Shown: positions 24,201 through 36,300 of the stretch, piece by piece
How the letters are laid out: each line of letters begins with the position of its first letter
Numbering within the stretch: position 1 is the stretch's first letter
Assembly: GCA_023375785.1 (NCBI GenBank)
Contig: SZWC01004789.1
Span: 8,978-66,918, forward strand
From: Penium margaritaceum
Lineage: Eukaryota > Streptophyta > Zygnematophyceae > Desmidiales > Peniaceae
Direction of reading: 5' to 3'
DNA: 57,941 nt
Notes under the pieces: generated by a model
Seen by the model: the letters and a program-made list of their open reading frames with translations, nothing else
What the model was told of the DNA's origin: nothing
The model's database searches: none
Program-made: the position numbers and the translations under genes

Positions 24201-27200
24201 GCCCTAGCTGTGCACTCCTTGCGCCTTAATTGCACCTAAGTTTGACACTAGCTACGTCCTAGTTGCGCCCTAGTTGCACCCTGGTTGTGCCTAAGTTGTG
24301 CCCTAGTTGCACCTACTTGCGCCCTATTTGTACAGTTTTTACACCCTAGTTGCGCCCTAGTTACGCCCTACTTGCATCCTACTTGTGTCCTAGTTACGCC
24401 CTAGTTGTGCCCTACTTGCGCCCTAGTTGTGCCCTAATTGTGCCCTAGTTGTTCCCTAGTTCGCCCTACTTTGGCCTTAGTTGCACCCTAATTGCGTCCT
24501 ACTTGCACCCTACTTGTGTCCTAGATGTGCCCTAGTTGCATCCTAGTTACACCCTACTTGCGCCCAAGTTGTGCCCAAGTTGTGCCCTAGTTGTGTCCTA
24601 CTTGCACCCAACTTGCACCCAACTTGCTCCCTAGTTGTGCCCTTCTTGCACCCTACTTGCGACCTAGTTGCACCCTAGTTGCGCCCTACTTGTGTCCTAG
24701 TTGCACCCTAGTTGTGTCCTAGTTGTACTCTAGTTGTGTTCTACTTGCACCGTACTTGCACCCTAATTGCATCCTAGTTGCACCCTAGTTGTGCCCTCCT
24801 TGCACCCTAGTAGCACCCTAGTTGTGCCCTAGTTGTACTCTAGTTGTGTTCTACTTGCACCGTACTTGCACCCTAATTGCATCCTAGTTGCACCCTAGTT
24901 GTGCCCTCCTTGCACCCTAGTAGCACCCTAGTTGTGCCCTAGTTGCGCCCTAGTTGCACCCTAGTTGTGTCCTAGTTACGCCCTAGTTGCGCCCTACTTG
25001 CACCCCACTTGCGCCCTTGTTGCGCCCTAGCTGCGTTGTAATTGCGACTCAGTTGGGCACTAGTTTTTCCGTAGTTGCGCCTTAGTTGCGCCCTTGTTGC
25101 GCCCTAGTTCCGCCTTAGTTACGTCCAAGTTGCACCCTAGTTGCGTCCTACTTGTGCCCTTGTTGCGCAGCAGTTGCGCCCTAGTTGCGCCCTTGTTGCG
25201 CCCTAGTTCCGCCTTAGTTACGTCCAAGTTGCACCCTAGTTGCGTCCTACTTGTGCCCTTGTTGCGCAGCAGTTGCGCCCTAGTTGCGTCCTACTTGTGC
25301 CCTAGTTACGCCATAGTTACGCCCTAGTTGCACCCTAGCTACACCCTAGTTGCACCCTAGTTGTGCCATAGCCGCGGCCTGGTTGAGCCCTTGTTGCACC
25401 CTATTTGGGCCATGGTTGCGCCCTAGCTGTCCCCCATTTGCGCCTTAGTTGGGCACTAGCTACGTCCTAGTTACGTCCTAGATGAGCCCTAGTTACGCCC
25501 TACTTGCGACCTATTTGTGCTCTAGGTGCATCCTACTTGCGCCCTAGTTATACCCTAGTTGCGCTTCGGTTGTGTCCTACTCGCGCCCTAGTTGCATCCT
25601 AGTTGTGTCATAGTTACGCTTTAGTTGGGTGTTAGCTACGCCGTAGTTGCGCCCTAGTTGCACCCTAGTTGTTCCCTAGTTGCGCCATACTTGAGCCCTA
25701 GTTGTACCCTAGTTACGCCCTAGTTGCGCCCTACTTGCGCCCTACTTCTATCCTACTTCTGCCATAGCTGCGTCCTAGTTGCGCCCTACTTGCGCCTTAG
25801 TTGGGTACTTGCTACGCCCTAGTTGCGCAGTACGTGCACCCTACTTGTGCCCTACTTGCACTTTAGTTTCGTCCTAGTTGTGCCCCAGTTAGAAACTAGC
25901 TAGGCCCTAGTTGCGTCCTTGTTGTGTCCTAGTTGCGCACTAGTTGTGCCCTACTTGCACTTTAGTTTCGTCCTAGTTGTGCCCCAGTTAGAAACTAGCT
26001 AGGCCCTAGTTGCGTCCTTGTTGTGTCCTAGTTGCGCACTAGTTGTGCTCTACTTGCGACCTAGTTATGCCCTAGTTGCGCCCTAGTTGCGCCCTAGTTG
26101 CGTCCAACTTGCGCCATAGTTGAGTCTTAGTTGCGCCCTAGTTACGCCCTAGTTGCACCCTAGTTCTGCCCTGATTGCGCCCTAGTAGCGCCCTAGTTCT
26201 GCCCTAGTTGCACCCTGGTTGACTCCTACGTGCGCCCTAGTTGTGCCCAAGTTTTGCCCTAGTTATGCCCTAGTCGCAAACTAGTTGCACCCTAGTTGCA
26301 CCCTAGATGCACCCTAGTTGCGCCCTAGTTTCACCCTAATTGCACCCGACGTGCGCCCTACTTGCGTCCGACATGTGCCCTAGTTGCACTCTAGTTGCAC
26401 CCTTGTTGTACCCTTGTAGCGTCCAACTTGCGCCCTACTTGTGCCCTGCTTGTGCCCTAGTTGCGCCTTAGTTACGTACCATTTGCGCCCTAGTTGTGCC
26501 CTAGTTGTGTCATATTTGCGCCTTAGTTGCGCCTGAGTTGCGCCCTAGTTGCGCCCTAGTTGCGACCTAGTTGCGCCCTAGTTGCGACCTAGTTGCGCCC
26601 TACTTGGTTCCTAGTTACGCCCTAGTTGCGCCCTAGTTTCACCTCAGTTGGGCACCAGCTACGTCCTAGTTGCATCCTAGTTACACCCTTAGTTACGCCC
26701 TACTTGTGTCCTTGTTGTACCCTACTTGCGCCCTAGTTGCACCCTAGTTGCGCCCTTATTGCACCCCACTTGGGCCCTACTTGCATCCTAGTTGCACCCT
26801 AGTTGCGCCCTAGTTGTGCCGAAGTTATGCCCTACTTGTGTCCTACTTCCGTACTACTTCCACCCTAGTTGCGCCCTAGTTACACCCTCTTTGCGCCTCA
26901 GTTGGGCACTAGCTACACACTAGTTGGACCATACTTGCACCCTACTTGCACCCTAGTTGCGTCCTAGTTGTACCGTAGTTGCGTTCTACTTGCGTCCTAG
27001 TTGCACCCTAATTACGCCCTACTTGCGTCCTAGTTACAGCCTAGTTGCGTCCTTGTTACACCGTATTTGCGCCCTATGTGCATCCTACTTGCACCATAGT
27101 TCCGCCCTAGTTCCGCCCTGATTGTGCCCTAGTTGCCTCCTAATTGCACCCTAGTTGTGTCCTAGTTGCACCCTAGGTGCTCCCTAGTTGCACCCTAGTT

Positions 27201-28076
27201 GTACCCTACGTGCGCCCTACTTGCGCCCTAGTTGCGCCCTTGTTGGACCTCAGTTGGTCACTAGCTACGACCTAGCTGCGCCCTAGTTGCACCCTAGTTA
27301 CGCCCGAGTTGCACCCTAGTTACGCCATACTTGCACCCTAGTTGCGCCCTAGTTGCGCCCTATTTGCGCACTAGTTGCGTCCTAGTTGCGCCCTAGTTGT
27401 GCCCTAGTTGTAACCTAGTTGCACCCTAGTTACGTCCTAGTTGTGCCCTAGTTACATCCTACTTGCGTCCTAGTTGTGTCCTAGTTGCGTCCTAGTTGCG
27501 CCTTTGTTGGGAACTAGCTACGCCCTAGTTGCGCCCTAGTTGCGCCCTAGTTGCACCCAAGTTGCGCCATAGTTGTGCCCTAGTTTCGCCTTAGTTTCAC
27601 CCTATTTGTCTCGTACTTGCGCCCTAGTTGCGCCCTAGTTGCGCCCTTGTTGCGCCTCACTTGGGCACTAGCTACGCCCTAGTTGCGCCCTAGCTGCACA
27701 CTAGTTCCGGCCTACTTCCACCCTAGTTGCGCCCTACTTGCGCCCTAGTTGCGCCCTAGTTGCGCCCTTGTTGCGCCTCACTTGGGCACTAGCTACGCCC
27801 TAGTTGCGCCCTAGCTGCACACTAGTTCCGGCCTACTTCCACCCTAGTTGCGCCCTACTTGCGCCCTACTTGCGCCCTAGTTGCACCTATGTTTTGCCCT
27901 AGTTGTGCCCTAGTTGTACCTCAGTTGCGCACTAGTTACACCGTAGTTGCACCCTAGTTGTGCCCTAGTTGCGCCCTCGTTGCGGCCTATATGCGTCCTA
28001 GTTGCGCCCTTGTTGGGCCCTAGTTTCACCCTACTTGCGCCCAACGTGTGCCCTACGTTTGCCCTAGTTACGCCCT

Positions 28077-28428
28077 AGTTGCGCCCTTGTTGCGCCCTAG
28101 TTCCGCCTTAGTTACGTCCAAGTTGCACCCTAGTTAAGCCTGAATTGGACATTAGCTATCCCCTAGTTGCGCCCTTGTTGCGCCCTAGTTCCGCCTTAGT
28201 TACGTCCAAGTTGCACCCTAGTTAAGCCTGAATTGGACATTAGCTATCCCCTAGTTGCGCCCTTGTTGCGCCCTAGTTCCGCCTTAGTTACGTCCAAGTT
28301 GCACCCTAGTTAAGCCTGAATTGGACATTAGCTATCCCCTAGTTGCGCCCTTGTTGCGCCCTAGTTCCGCCTTAGTTACGTCCAAGTTGCACCCTAGTTA
28401 AGCCTGAATTGGACATTAGCTATCCCCT
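28077..28428 (+). repeat. Four exact tandem copies of an 88-bp (8-unit) block
   Basis: Copies start at 28077, 28165, 28253 and 28341 and look identical. Each is eight 11-bp units and includes AAGCCTGAATTGGACATT. The first half of the block also occurs near 25088-25140 and 25187-25240, and the second half near 24098-24150. The block therefore looks like a fusion of two array segments that was then amplified. Confidence 0.93.
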
Positions 28429-29395
28429 AGTTGCGCCCTTATTGCACCCCACTTGGGCCCTACTTGCAGCCTAGTTGCACCCTAGTTGTGCCCTAGTTGC
28501 GCCCTCGTTGCGGCCTATATGCGTCCTAGTTGCGCCCTTGTTGGGCCCTAGTTTCACCCTACTTGCGCCCAACGTGTGCCCTACGTTTACCTTAGTTACG
28601 CCCATGTTGCGGCCTAGTTGTAACCTAGTTTCTCCCTAGTTGCACCGTAGTTGCGCCTTAGTTGCGCCCTAGTTGCACCCTAGTTATACCCTCGTTGTGC
28701 ACTAGTTTCTCCCTACTTGGCCCCTACTTGCGCCCTAGTAACGCCCTAGTTACACCTCAATTGGGCACTAGCCACATCCTAGTTGTGGAAGATTTGTGCC
28801 CTCGTTATGCCCTACTTGCGTTCTAGTTGTGCCCAAGTTGCGTCCTAGTTGCGACCTAGTTGCGCCCTACTTGGTTCCTAGTTACGCCGTATTTGCCCCC
28901 TAGCTGCATCCTACTTGCATCCTACTTGCACCCTAGTTGCACTCTAGTTGCACCTCAGTTGGGCACTAGCTACGTCCTAGTTGTGCCCTAGTTGCACCCT
29001 AGTTGCACCCTAGTTGCAACCTATATGTGTTCTCTAGTTGCGCCCTAGTTGCGCCTTGTTTGCACCCTACTCAGGCCCTAATTGCACCCTGGTTTCACCC
29101 TAGTTGCGCCTCATTTGGACACTTGCTACGCCCTAGTTGCACCCTAGTACTGCCCTAGCTGCCCCCTTCTTGCGCCCTCATTGCGTCCTACTTGCGCCCT
29201 AGTTGCGTCCTAGTTGTGCCCTTGTTTCTCCCTAGTTGCGCCCTACTTGTGCCCTAGTTGCGCCCTAGTTACGTCCTAATTACACCCTAATTGCGCCATA
29301 CTTGTGCCTCACTTTCGTACTACTTCCGCGCTATTTGTGCCCTAGTTGCGTCTTACTTGCGCCTCGGTTGGACACTACCTACACCCTATTTGGGC

Positions 29396-29400
29396 CGTAC
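29396..29400. repeat. Left target-site duplication CGTAC
   Basis: The five bases before the 5' LTR match the five after the 3' LTR (33316-33320) exactly. This marks a genuine retrotransposon insertion into the satellite. Confidence 0.9.
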
Positions 29401-30030
29401 TGTCAAGAATATAAATCTGACGAAGAGAAGGATCATCTCTCGGGTTCCACCGAGTTCTCAATAACGATTCCGGCTCATCACCGAACCAACTTGACCAACG
29501 GCCTCTCGACTTTTCAACCAAGAGTCAAGTCATCCTCTAATGATGTGACATGTGTCACCCGCGTCCGGCTAGCGAGAAGAAGCCGTTGCCCGCACTTGTT
29601 CATCTCATTCTGTTGTACATATGGAGGATATTCATTCCCTCCTAGTTCAACCCAGTACGGTTGTTTTTTCTCATGTCCGCCTTCGGTTCCGCAGCCGCGC
29701 CTTGTCCTTGCTCTGCTCGCCTATCACATCTCTCCTTCGCCGTCCACTCTCAGTTCCCTCACAAACATTATTTCGCTCCGTCACTCTTGCCGTTGGTCAA
29801 CTCTTTCACCTCTTGACATCAACTTTGTGCTTTTGCCATGCACATTCTCTCATTGTGCTCTTGTCCATCCAAGTAATTCGGTCCTTGCAACCTACCTGTC
29901 ATTGTTTCCTGCCAACTCCTTGCATTGCTCTGTAGCTCCTTACCTCCGTCAGCATTTCCATGTCTGCCAAATAGTCTTGCTTGTGTGTGCTTCTTTCGTT
30001 GTATTCTATACCATCCCCATTATTCTGACA
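29401..30030 (+). repeat. 5' LTR
   Basis: Begins TGTCAAGAAT and ends ATTCTGACA, with inverted 5-base termini. It aligns along its whole length with 32688-33315. A promoter would lie here; the TATA-like spot seen in the 3' copy (TGTATATACC) is altered to TGTACATATG. Confidence 0.93.
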
Positions 30031-30042
30031 TGGTATCAGAGC
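30031..30042 (+). promoter_or_regulatory. Primer-binding site for initiator-Met tRNA
   Basis: TGGTATCAGAGC follows the 5' LTR without a gap. It is the standard complement of the 3' end of plant initiator methionine tRNA, which primes minus-strand synthesis. Confidence 0.92.
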
Positions 30043-30577
30043 AGCAGGTGACATCGTCTGGTTTCTCCTTACCACGTCATTACTTCATTCCTTCCATCGC
30101 CGTTCTTTGCCGTCTCACCAATAGCTGTCACCATCCCCGCTCTACACCTCTCAGCTTCATCAGCAGCTGACGCCGACAGCATCGTATTGACTGCTCCTCA
30201 AGCCGTGGCAATGCTCCACACAAAGACAAAGCCCTGCATCCATTCAGACACTCGTAACAACGCTCAGTACTTCTCCACTGTCAACAGCCTAAAGCAGCTC
30301 CAAAATTGATCTCTATCACCAACTTCCTTGAAGCTTCCTGTCGTCCCACCATCTTTTTCTCTCCATCTGTATCTGATCAGCACTAACCACTTTCTCTGCA
30401 AATCCCTTCAACCTGCTTCCCTTAATGCTACTCCCGAGGACTGCAGTGACTACGTGGCCCAGTCACCTTCTCATCACCGCATCCGCTTTTTACAATGTCT
30501 TCTCCTTTCTACCTTCTTTCAATGACCACATCTGCCGTAGTCTGCTTCTTCAGCTTCATCAGCATAATAATAATTAT

Positions 30578-30580
<3 letters not shown>

Positions 30581-30661
<81 letters not shown>

Positions 30662-30676
30662 TATCATCATCATCAT
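30581..30676. repeat. (ATC)n microsatellite inside the element
   Basis: About 96 bp of near-perfect CAT/ATC repeats, preceded by a short ATA tract from 30563. It creates spurious frames rich in His, Ile or Asp on both strands. Confidence 0.96.
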
Positions 30677-30779
30677 CCGCTATGGTCTCCTCCTCTTTTC
30701 TGTGCCATCCTCTCAAGCCGCCCTCTCGCGCCACCTCTCCTTGTTCGCAGCTGCAGCAGATCACTGTTTGTTGTTAGGA

Positions 30780-31780
30780 CATCAAACACCACCATTCTTC
30801 CTACCCGTTGGTCTCGGGTCAACCGGAGAACAAGCCGTTACTCTCCTAACAGTCGCGGACGTCTCAGCTTCTCTCGGCCCTCCCTGTCTGTCGCAAACCT
30901 TCTCTGATTAAAAGGATATCGGATATCACCAGTCTTCCTGCCCATCCGTTTTGGGCCAACTGGGGATACAAGCCGTGACTCTCCTCGCATCAGAGAAGCT
31001 CCCTGCTTCATCAGTATCTGCATTCTCTTCCTCATCATTCACATCTGTTCCATCCACCCTTCCCTGCCTCAACTCCTTCATCAACCTTCTCCTAAGCATC
31101 TGCCTTCATCAGTATCATCAGCCTCAGTTGCCTCCTCATTGTTGTCTTCCTTTGCATAAATATCTTCCTCTTCATTCTCATCTTCTTTATCATTATTGTC
31201 CATCATCTGTAGCGCAGGTGGTTTCATCCCTGCGTTCAATACTCCATCAATTCATCGCTTCTCCGCTATTATCCGCCAACTTCACCAGCATCTGCTCGGC
31301 ACAAGGATCCGCCCGGTTCTATCGTTTGTTTTGCGATGGCCTACGCCCAAGCCGAATCCTTTCACAGAACACGCGGCTCGCCCCTGCACCCAAAAATTCA
31401 TCAGTCATCCGGCTCTACCCCATCATCAGCAAAAATTAGCATCTGTGGCTCAACAAATCTGCCGCTCTTGCAGCTTTTTGACCTCCTCCTCATTCTATGC
31501 TCGGCACAAGGATACGTCTGGTCGCATCACCAATCGCACGACGACCCGCGTCCAAGCCGAACCCTTCAATAGTGCACGCGTTTTGCGCCTACGTCCAATC
31601 ATCCTCCATTTGCAGTCCCCGGCAACCCTCTGTCTCACTCTTCCACACACTTCTTTTCATACTCATCATCAGCATCCTGCAATGGTGACAAGAGAAGGTG
31701 AACTGAACGATTCAGACTCAGGGGATCGGACACCAACCGTCTTCCTACTCAACATTCTGAACAAACGGTGGAATTAACCG
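30780..31780 (+). repeat. Degenerate internal repeats of the LTR element
   Basis: Segments built around 'ACCA..CTTCCT..CC' followed by 'AAGCCGT.ACTCTCCT' occur near 30790-30846 and 30929-30985, with a weaker third near 31728-31785. A second pair shares GCTCGGCACAAGGAT, near 31294 and 31500, each followed by a CAAGCCGAA motif. These look like old duplications, not coding structure. Confidence 0.6.
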
Positions 31781-31930
31781 TCACTCCCCTGAGGCAAATG
31801 TGCGAAGTAACTTGCTCCCTCACCAAGCACACAGGACACAGCGAGTCAGTTGTGGCAGAACACCCTTTGTGAGTAGCACCGTGGCGAAGCTCTCCCCCAC
31901 CTCCATACTACCACCAGTGGGTCTCCTGCC

Positions 31931-32440
31931 ATGACTCAGCAGGGTTCACAACTCCCAGTTCTGGCTGAGTTTGGTGAAAACACAGCAACATGGTTAGAGG
32001 CCGTTCTTCTTCAAGCCAGAAACTGGGACACACAGACAGCGTATCGTGCCGATTCCCTTGTGCTTGGACAATACAAACACAGAACCTTCACACAGCCACA
32101 TTCCCCCTTTTACCACCAAACGCTCAGAATAGTTTGCGAACATCTTCAGCCCCTCTTGCACCCGTCCTACCATCATCTCCTTCAAGAGGCTTGCACAGGT
32201 CCACTCCTCTGGCACATCATCTGCAAGCAGGCATGGTGGAAGAACTGGATCAGCACCACTTTCAAGAACCACACCACTCTTCTCCCACTTTTTGGATGCA
32301 TCACTGTCCTACCTGCCTTCACTGTCAATGAACAACAAGAGATTGTGGATCACCGGGTTGCCGAAATCCTTGACCTCCTCTTTCTAGTGTTTTGTCATGG
32401 ACTTGGTATGAAAGATGTCCTCCTCGGCTCTCCTCTCTAA
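31931..32440 (+). CDS. 169-codon frame in the LTR element, possible gag remnant
   Basis: The longest frame of the element's 3' half starts at ATG 31931 and ends at TAA 32438-32440, about 250 bp before the polypurine tract. The N-terminal LAEFGENTATWLEAVLLQAR loosely resembles the start of copia-type Gag (hydrophobic-x-Phe-x-Gly...Trp). There is no zinc knuckle and no protease or polymerase motif, and composition is ordinary. It could be a decayed gag or chance; I do not assign a function. Confidence 0.3.
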   Translation: MTQQGSQLPVLAEFGENTATWLEAVLLQARNWDTQTAYRADSLVLGQYKHRTFTQPHSPFYHQTLRIVCEHLQPLLHPSYHHLLQEACTGPLLWHIICKQAWWKNWISTTFKNHTTLLPLFGCITVLPAFTVNEQQEIVDHRVAEILDLLFLVFCHGLGMKDVLLGSPL

Positions 32441-32679
32441 GTCGGTCCTCAAATCATTGGTGCAGAAATCAACCAAATGTATACAGACGTCACTTAGTAA
32501 GTTCGTACAGTGCTCAGGACATTCATTCACGAAAGTCGCTATGGAGCTTTGATCATGCATCCCAACAACCTGAGAGCAATTTGGTACTACTTCCTCCTTG
32601 CCAGCAGAGTCAACCCTTTAATGGAGGATGAAAGGAGAAAGTACTTGCACAGGTAAAATCCTTCCTCTTTGTCAGCTTC

Positions 32680-32687
32680 AAGGGGGG
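32680..32687 (+). promoter_or_regulatory. Polypurine tract of the LTR element
   Basis: CAAGGGGGG lies directly before the TG of the 3' LTR, the position required for priming plus-strand synthesis. Confidence 0.85.
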
Positions 32688-33315
32688 TGTCACGAACATA
32701 AATCTCACAGAGAGAAGGATCATCTCTCGAGTTCCATCGAGTTCTTAATAACGGTTCTGGATCATCACTGAACCAACTTGACCAACGGCCCGTCGACCGT
32801 TCAACCGACACTCAAGTCATCCCCTCATAATGTGACATATGTCACCCGCGTCCGGCTAGCTGAAAGAAGCCGTTACTCACACTTGTTTTTCTCGTTCTGT
32901 TGTATATACCGACGATGATTATTCCCCTTAGTTTTACCCAGAACAGTCAATTCATCCTGTTCACCTTCGGTTCCATGGCCTCGCCTCCATGTCCTCGCTC
33001 TTCTCACCTATAACATCTCTCCTTCGCCATTCACTCTCAGTTCACTTACCGGCATTACTTTGCTCCGTGACTGTCGTCGTCGCTCACCTCTTTTTCCTCT
33101 ACATCAACTCCGTAATTTCACCGTGCACATTCTCTTCACGTACTCTTGTCCATCCAAGCACTTCCGTCCTCACAACCTACCTGTCACTCTCTCTGGCTAA
33201 CTCCTTGCATTGTTCCGCAACTCCTTACCTCTATGAGCATTTCCATGTTTGCAGCATAATCTTACTTCAATGTGCTTCTTTCGTTGCCTTGTCTACCATC
33301 CCCATTATTCTGACA
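32688..33315 (+). repeat. 3' LTR
   Basis: Starts TGTCACGAAC and ends TTCTGACA. It is homologous to the 5' LTR with many substitutions and small indels. It keeps a TATA-like TGTATATACC near 32902. Confidence 0.93.
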
Positions 33316-33320
33316 CGTAC
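33316..33320. repeat. Right target-site duplication CGTAC
   Basis: Exact partner of 29396-29400. The satellite resumes straight after it. Confidence 0.9.
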
Positions 33321-36300
33321 TTGCGTCCTAATTGAGCCCTAGTTGTACCCTAATTGCGCCCTAGTTACGTCCTACTTGCGCCCTAGTGGTGCCCTAGTTG
33401 TGCCTTAGTTGTACCCTAGTTACTTCCTACTTGTACCGTACTTGCGCCCTACTTGTACCCTAGTTGTACCCTAGTTGTTCCCTAGTTGCACCCTAGTTAT
33501 GCCCTAGTTGTGTCCGAGTTATACCCTACTTGTGCCCTACTTGTACCCTACTTGCACCCTACTTGCACCTTAACTGCGCCCTAGTTGCACCCTAGTTGCG
33601 CCCTAGTTGCGACCTACTTGGATCCTAGTTGCACCCTAGTTGTTTCCTAGTTGCGCCTCAGTTGGGCACTAGCTATGTCCTAGTTTCATCCTAGTTGCAT
33701 CCTAGTTGTGCCCTACTTGTGTCCTCGTTGCGCCCTACTTGTGGCCTAGTTGCGCCCTAGTTGTGCCCTAGTTGCGCCCTACTTACGCCCTAGTTGTGCC
33801 CTCGTTGCGTCCTAGTTACACCCTTGTTGCTTCCTAGTTGTACCCTACTTGCATCCTACTTGTCTCCTAGTTGCGCCATAGTTGTGCCCTAGTTACGCCT
33901 TTAGTTGCGTCCTACTTACACCCTACTTGCGCCCTACTCGCATCCTACTTGCGCCCTAGTTGTGCCATAGTTGCGCCCTGGTCTTACCCTAGTTGTTTCC
34001 TACTTGCATCCTTGTTGCGCCCTAGTTGCACCTCAATTAGAAACCCTAGTTGCGCCTTAGTTCAACCTTATTTTCTCCCTAATTGAGCCCTAGTTGCGTC
34101 CTACTTGCGTCCAAGTTGCGACCTAGTTGCGCCCTAGTTGTGCCCTACTTGCGCCATACTTGCGACCTACTTGCGCCCTAGTTACGTCCTAGTTGCACCC
34201 TAGCTACACCCTAATTGCATCCTAGTTGCATCCTAAGTGCACCCTAGTTGTGTCTTAGCTACACCCTAGTTGCGCTCTTGTAGCACCCTAGTTGCGCCCT
34301 AGTTGCGCCCTAGTTGCACCCTAGTTGCACCCTAGGTGCGTCCTATTTGCATTCTAGTTACACCCTAGTTGCGCTCTTGTAGCACCCTAGTTGCGCCCTA
34401 GTTGCGCCCTAGTTGCACCCTAGTTGCACCCTAGGTGCGTCCTATTTGCATTCTAGTTACACCCTAGTTGCGCCCTAGTTACGCCCTACTTGCACCCTAC
34501 TTGCACCCTACTTGTGCCCTACTTGTACCCAAGTTGTGCCCTAGTTACGCCCTACTTGCACCCTATTGGCGTTCTAGTTCCACCCTAGTTATCCCCCAAT
34601 CGCCCCATTGTTGTGCCCTACTTACGCCCTACTTGCAACCTAGTTGCGCCCTATTTGTACCCTTCTTAGACCTTAGTTATGCCCTAGTTGTGCCCTAGTT
34701 GTGCCCCACTTGCACCCTAGTTGCACCATAGTTGCGTCCTAGTTATGCCCTACTTGCGCCCTACTTACGCCATAGTTGCACCCTAGTTGCGTCCTGATTG
34801 CACCCTAGTTGTGCCCTAGTTACGCCCAAGTTGTGCCATAGTTGTGCCCTAGTTGCGCCCTAGTTGCACCCTAGTTGTGTCGTAGTTGGGCCCTAGTTGC
34901 ACCCTACTAGCGCGCTAATTGTGTCCTAGCTACGCCCTAGTTGCGTCCTATTTGCCTCCTACTTGCGCCCTACTTCCGTACTACTTCCGTACTACTTCCG
35001 TCCTAGCTGTGCCCTAGTTGCACCCTACTAACGCCTTTGTTAGACACTAGCTACATCCTAGTTGGGCCGCACTTGAGCCCAATTAGCGCCCTAGTTGTGC
35101 CCTAGTTGCGTCCTAGTTCCGCCCTACTTGCACCCTAGTTGTCCCCTAGTTGCACCCTGGTTTTGTCCTAGTTGCGTCATATTTGCGCCCTACTTGCGTC
35201 CTACTTGCGCCCTACTTACACCCTACTTGCACCCTAGTTACACCCTAGTTGCGTCCTAGTTGTGCCCTAGTTGCACCCTATTTGTGTCCCAGTTGCATCC
35301 TAGTTGCGCCTAACTTGCGCCCTATTTGTACCCTATTTGCACCCTAGTTACACCATAGTTGCGTCCTATTTGTGCCCTTATTGCACCCTAGTTGCACCCT
35401 ATTTGTGTCCCAGTTGCATCCTAGTTGCGCCTAACTTGCGCCCTATTTGTACCCTATTTGCACCCTAGTTACACCATAGTTGCGTCCTATTTGTGCCCTT
35501 ATTGCACCCTAGTTGCACCCTAGTTGTGTCCTACATACACCTACTTGCGGCCTAGTTGCACTCTAGTTGCACCTCAGTTGGACACTTGCTACGCCCTAGT
35601 TGCACCCTAGTTACACCCTAGTTGCGGCCCAATAGTGTGGTACTTGTGTCCTACTTGCTCCCTAGTTGCACCCTCACTGTGCCCTAGTTCCACCCTTATG
35701 GCGCCCTAGTAATTCCCTAGTTGCATCCTACTTGCATCCTTGTTGTGCCCTAGTTGCACCTCAGTTGGACACTAGCTACGCCGTAGTTGCACCCTAGTTG
35801 CGCCCTACATGCATCCAAGTTGCGTCCTAGTTGTGCCATAGTTGCGTCCTAGTTGCGCCTTAGTTACGCCCTAGTTGCGCCCTGCTTTTGTCATAGTTGC
35901 ACCCTCGTTGCGCCCTACTTATGCCCTAGTTGCGTCCTACTTGCATCCTAGTTGCGCCCTAGTTTTTCCCTAGTTGCGCCTCAGTTGAACACTAGCTACA
36001 CCCTAGTTGCGCCCTAGTTGCGCCCTAGTTGCGCCCTAGTTGTGCCCTAGTTGCATCCTACGTGCGACATAGTTGTGCCCTAGTAGTGCCCTAGTTGCAC
36101 CATACTTGCACCCTTGTTGAGCCCTAGTTGTACCCTAGTTGCGCCTTAGTTGGGTACTAGCTACGTCCTAGTTACGCCTTAGTTGCGGCCTAGTTGCGCC
36201 CTACTTGCGCCCTACTTACATCCTACTTTCGCCCTACCAGCACCCTAGTTGCACCCTAGTTGTGTCCTAGTTTTGCCCTAGGTACGCCCTACTTGTACCC

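Larger units (their letters stand above)
6251..29400 (+). repeat. 11-bp satellite array, segment A (GTTGCGCCCTA)n
   Basis: About 23 kb of head-to-tail 11-bp units in one orientation. The commonest variants are GTTGCACCCTA, GTTGTGCCCTA, GTTACGCCCTA and units with ACTTG in place of AGTTG. Single-base indels shift the register occasionally. A distinct two-unit variant (CTCAGTTGGGC then ACTAGCTACGC) recurs at irregular intervals, and many exact 88-132 bp blocks are duplicated side by side. The frames of 61-109 residues in it (for example 6975-7172, 8545-8874, 25094-25327), all reading like LRPSCALVAP, are translations of the repeat and not genes. The left border meets the chromovirus protease; the right border is the LTR element at 29401. 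Confidence 0.97.
29401..33315 (+). mobile_element. Non-autonomous LTR retrotransposon (LARD/TR-GAG type, copia-like) nested in the satellite
   Basis: A complete element of about 3,915 bp: two LTRs (630 and 628 bp) with TGTCA...TGACA ends, a Met-tRNA primer-binding site, a polypurine tract and a 5-bp target duplication. The 2.66-kb interior has no reverse transcriptase, integrase or protease, so it would have needed enzymes from a relative. The LTRs differ clearly (8 mismatches in the first 60 aligned bases by hand count), so the insertion is old. The interior holds an ATC microsatellite, degenerate internal repeats and one 169-codon frame. Confidence 0.93.

Noticed and set aside
30425..30911. 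Frames with long His, Ile or Asp runs
   Set aside because: They are the three phases and reverse strand of one ATC microsatellite inside a non-autonomous LTR element.
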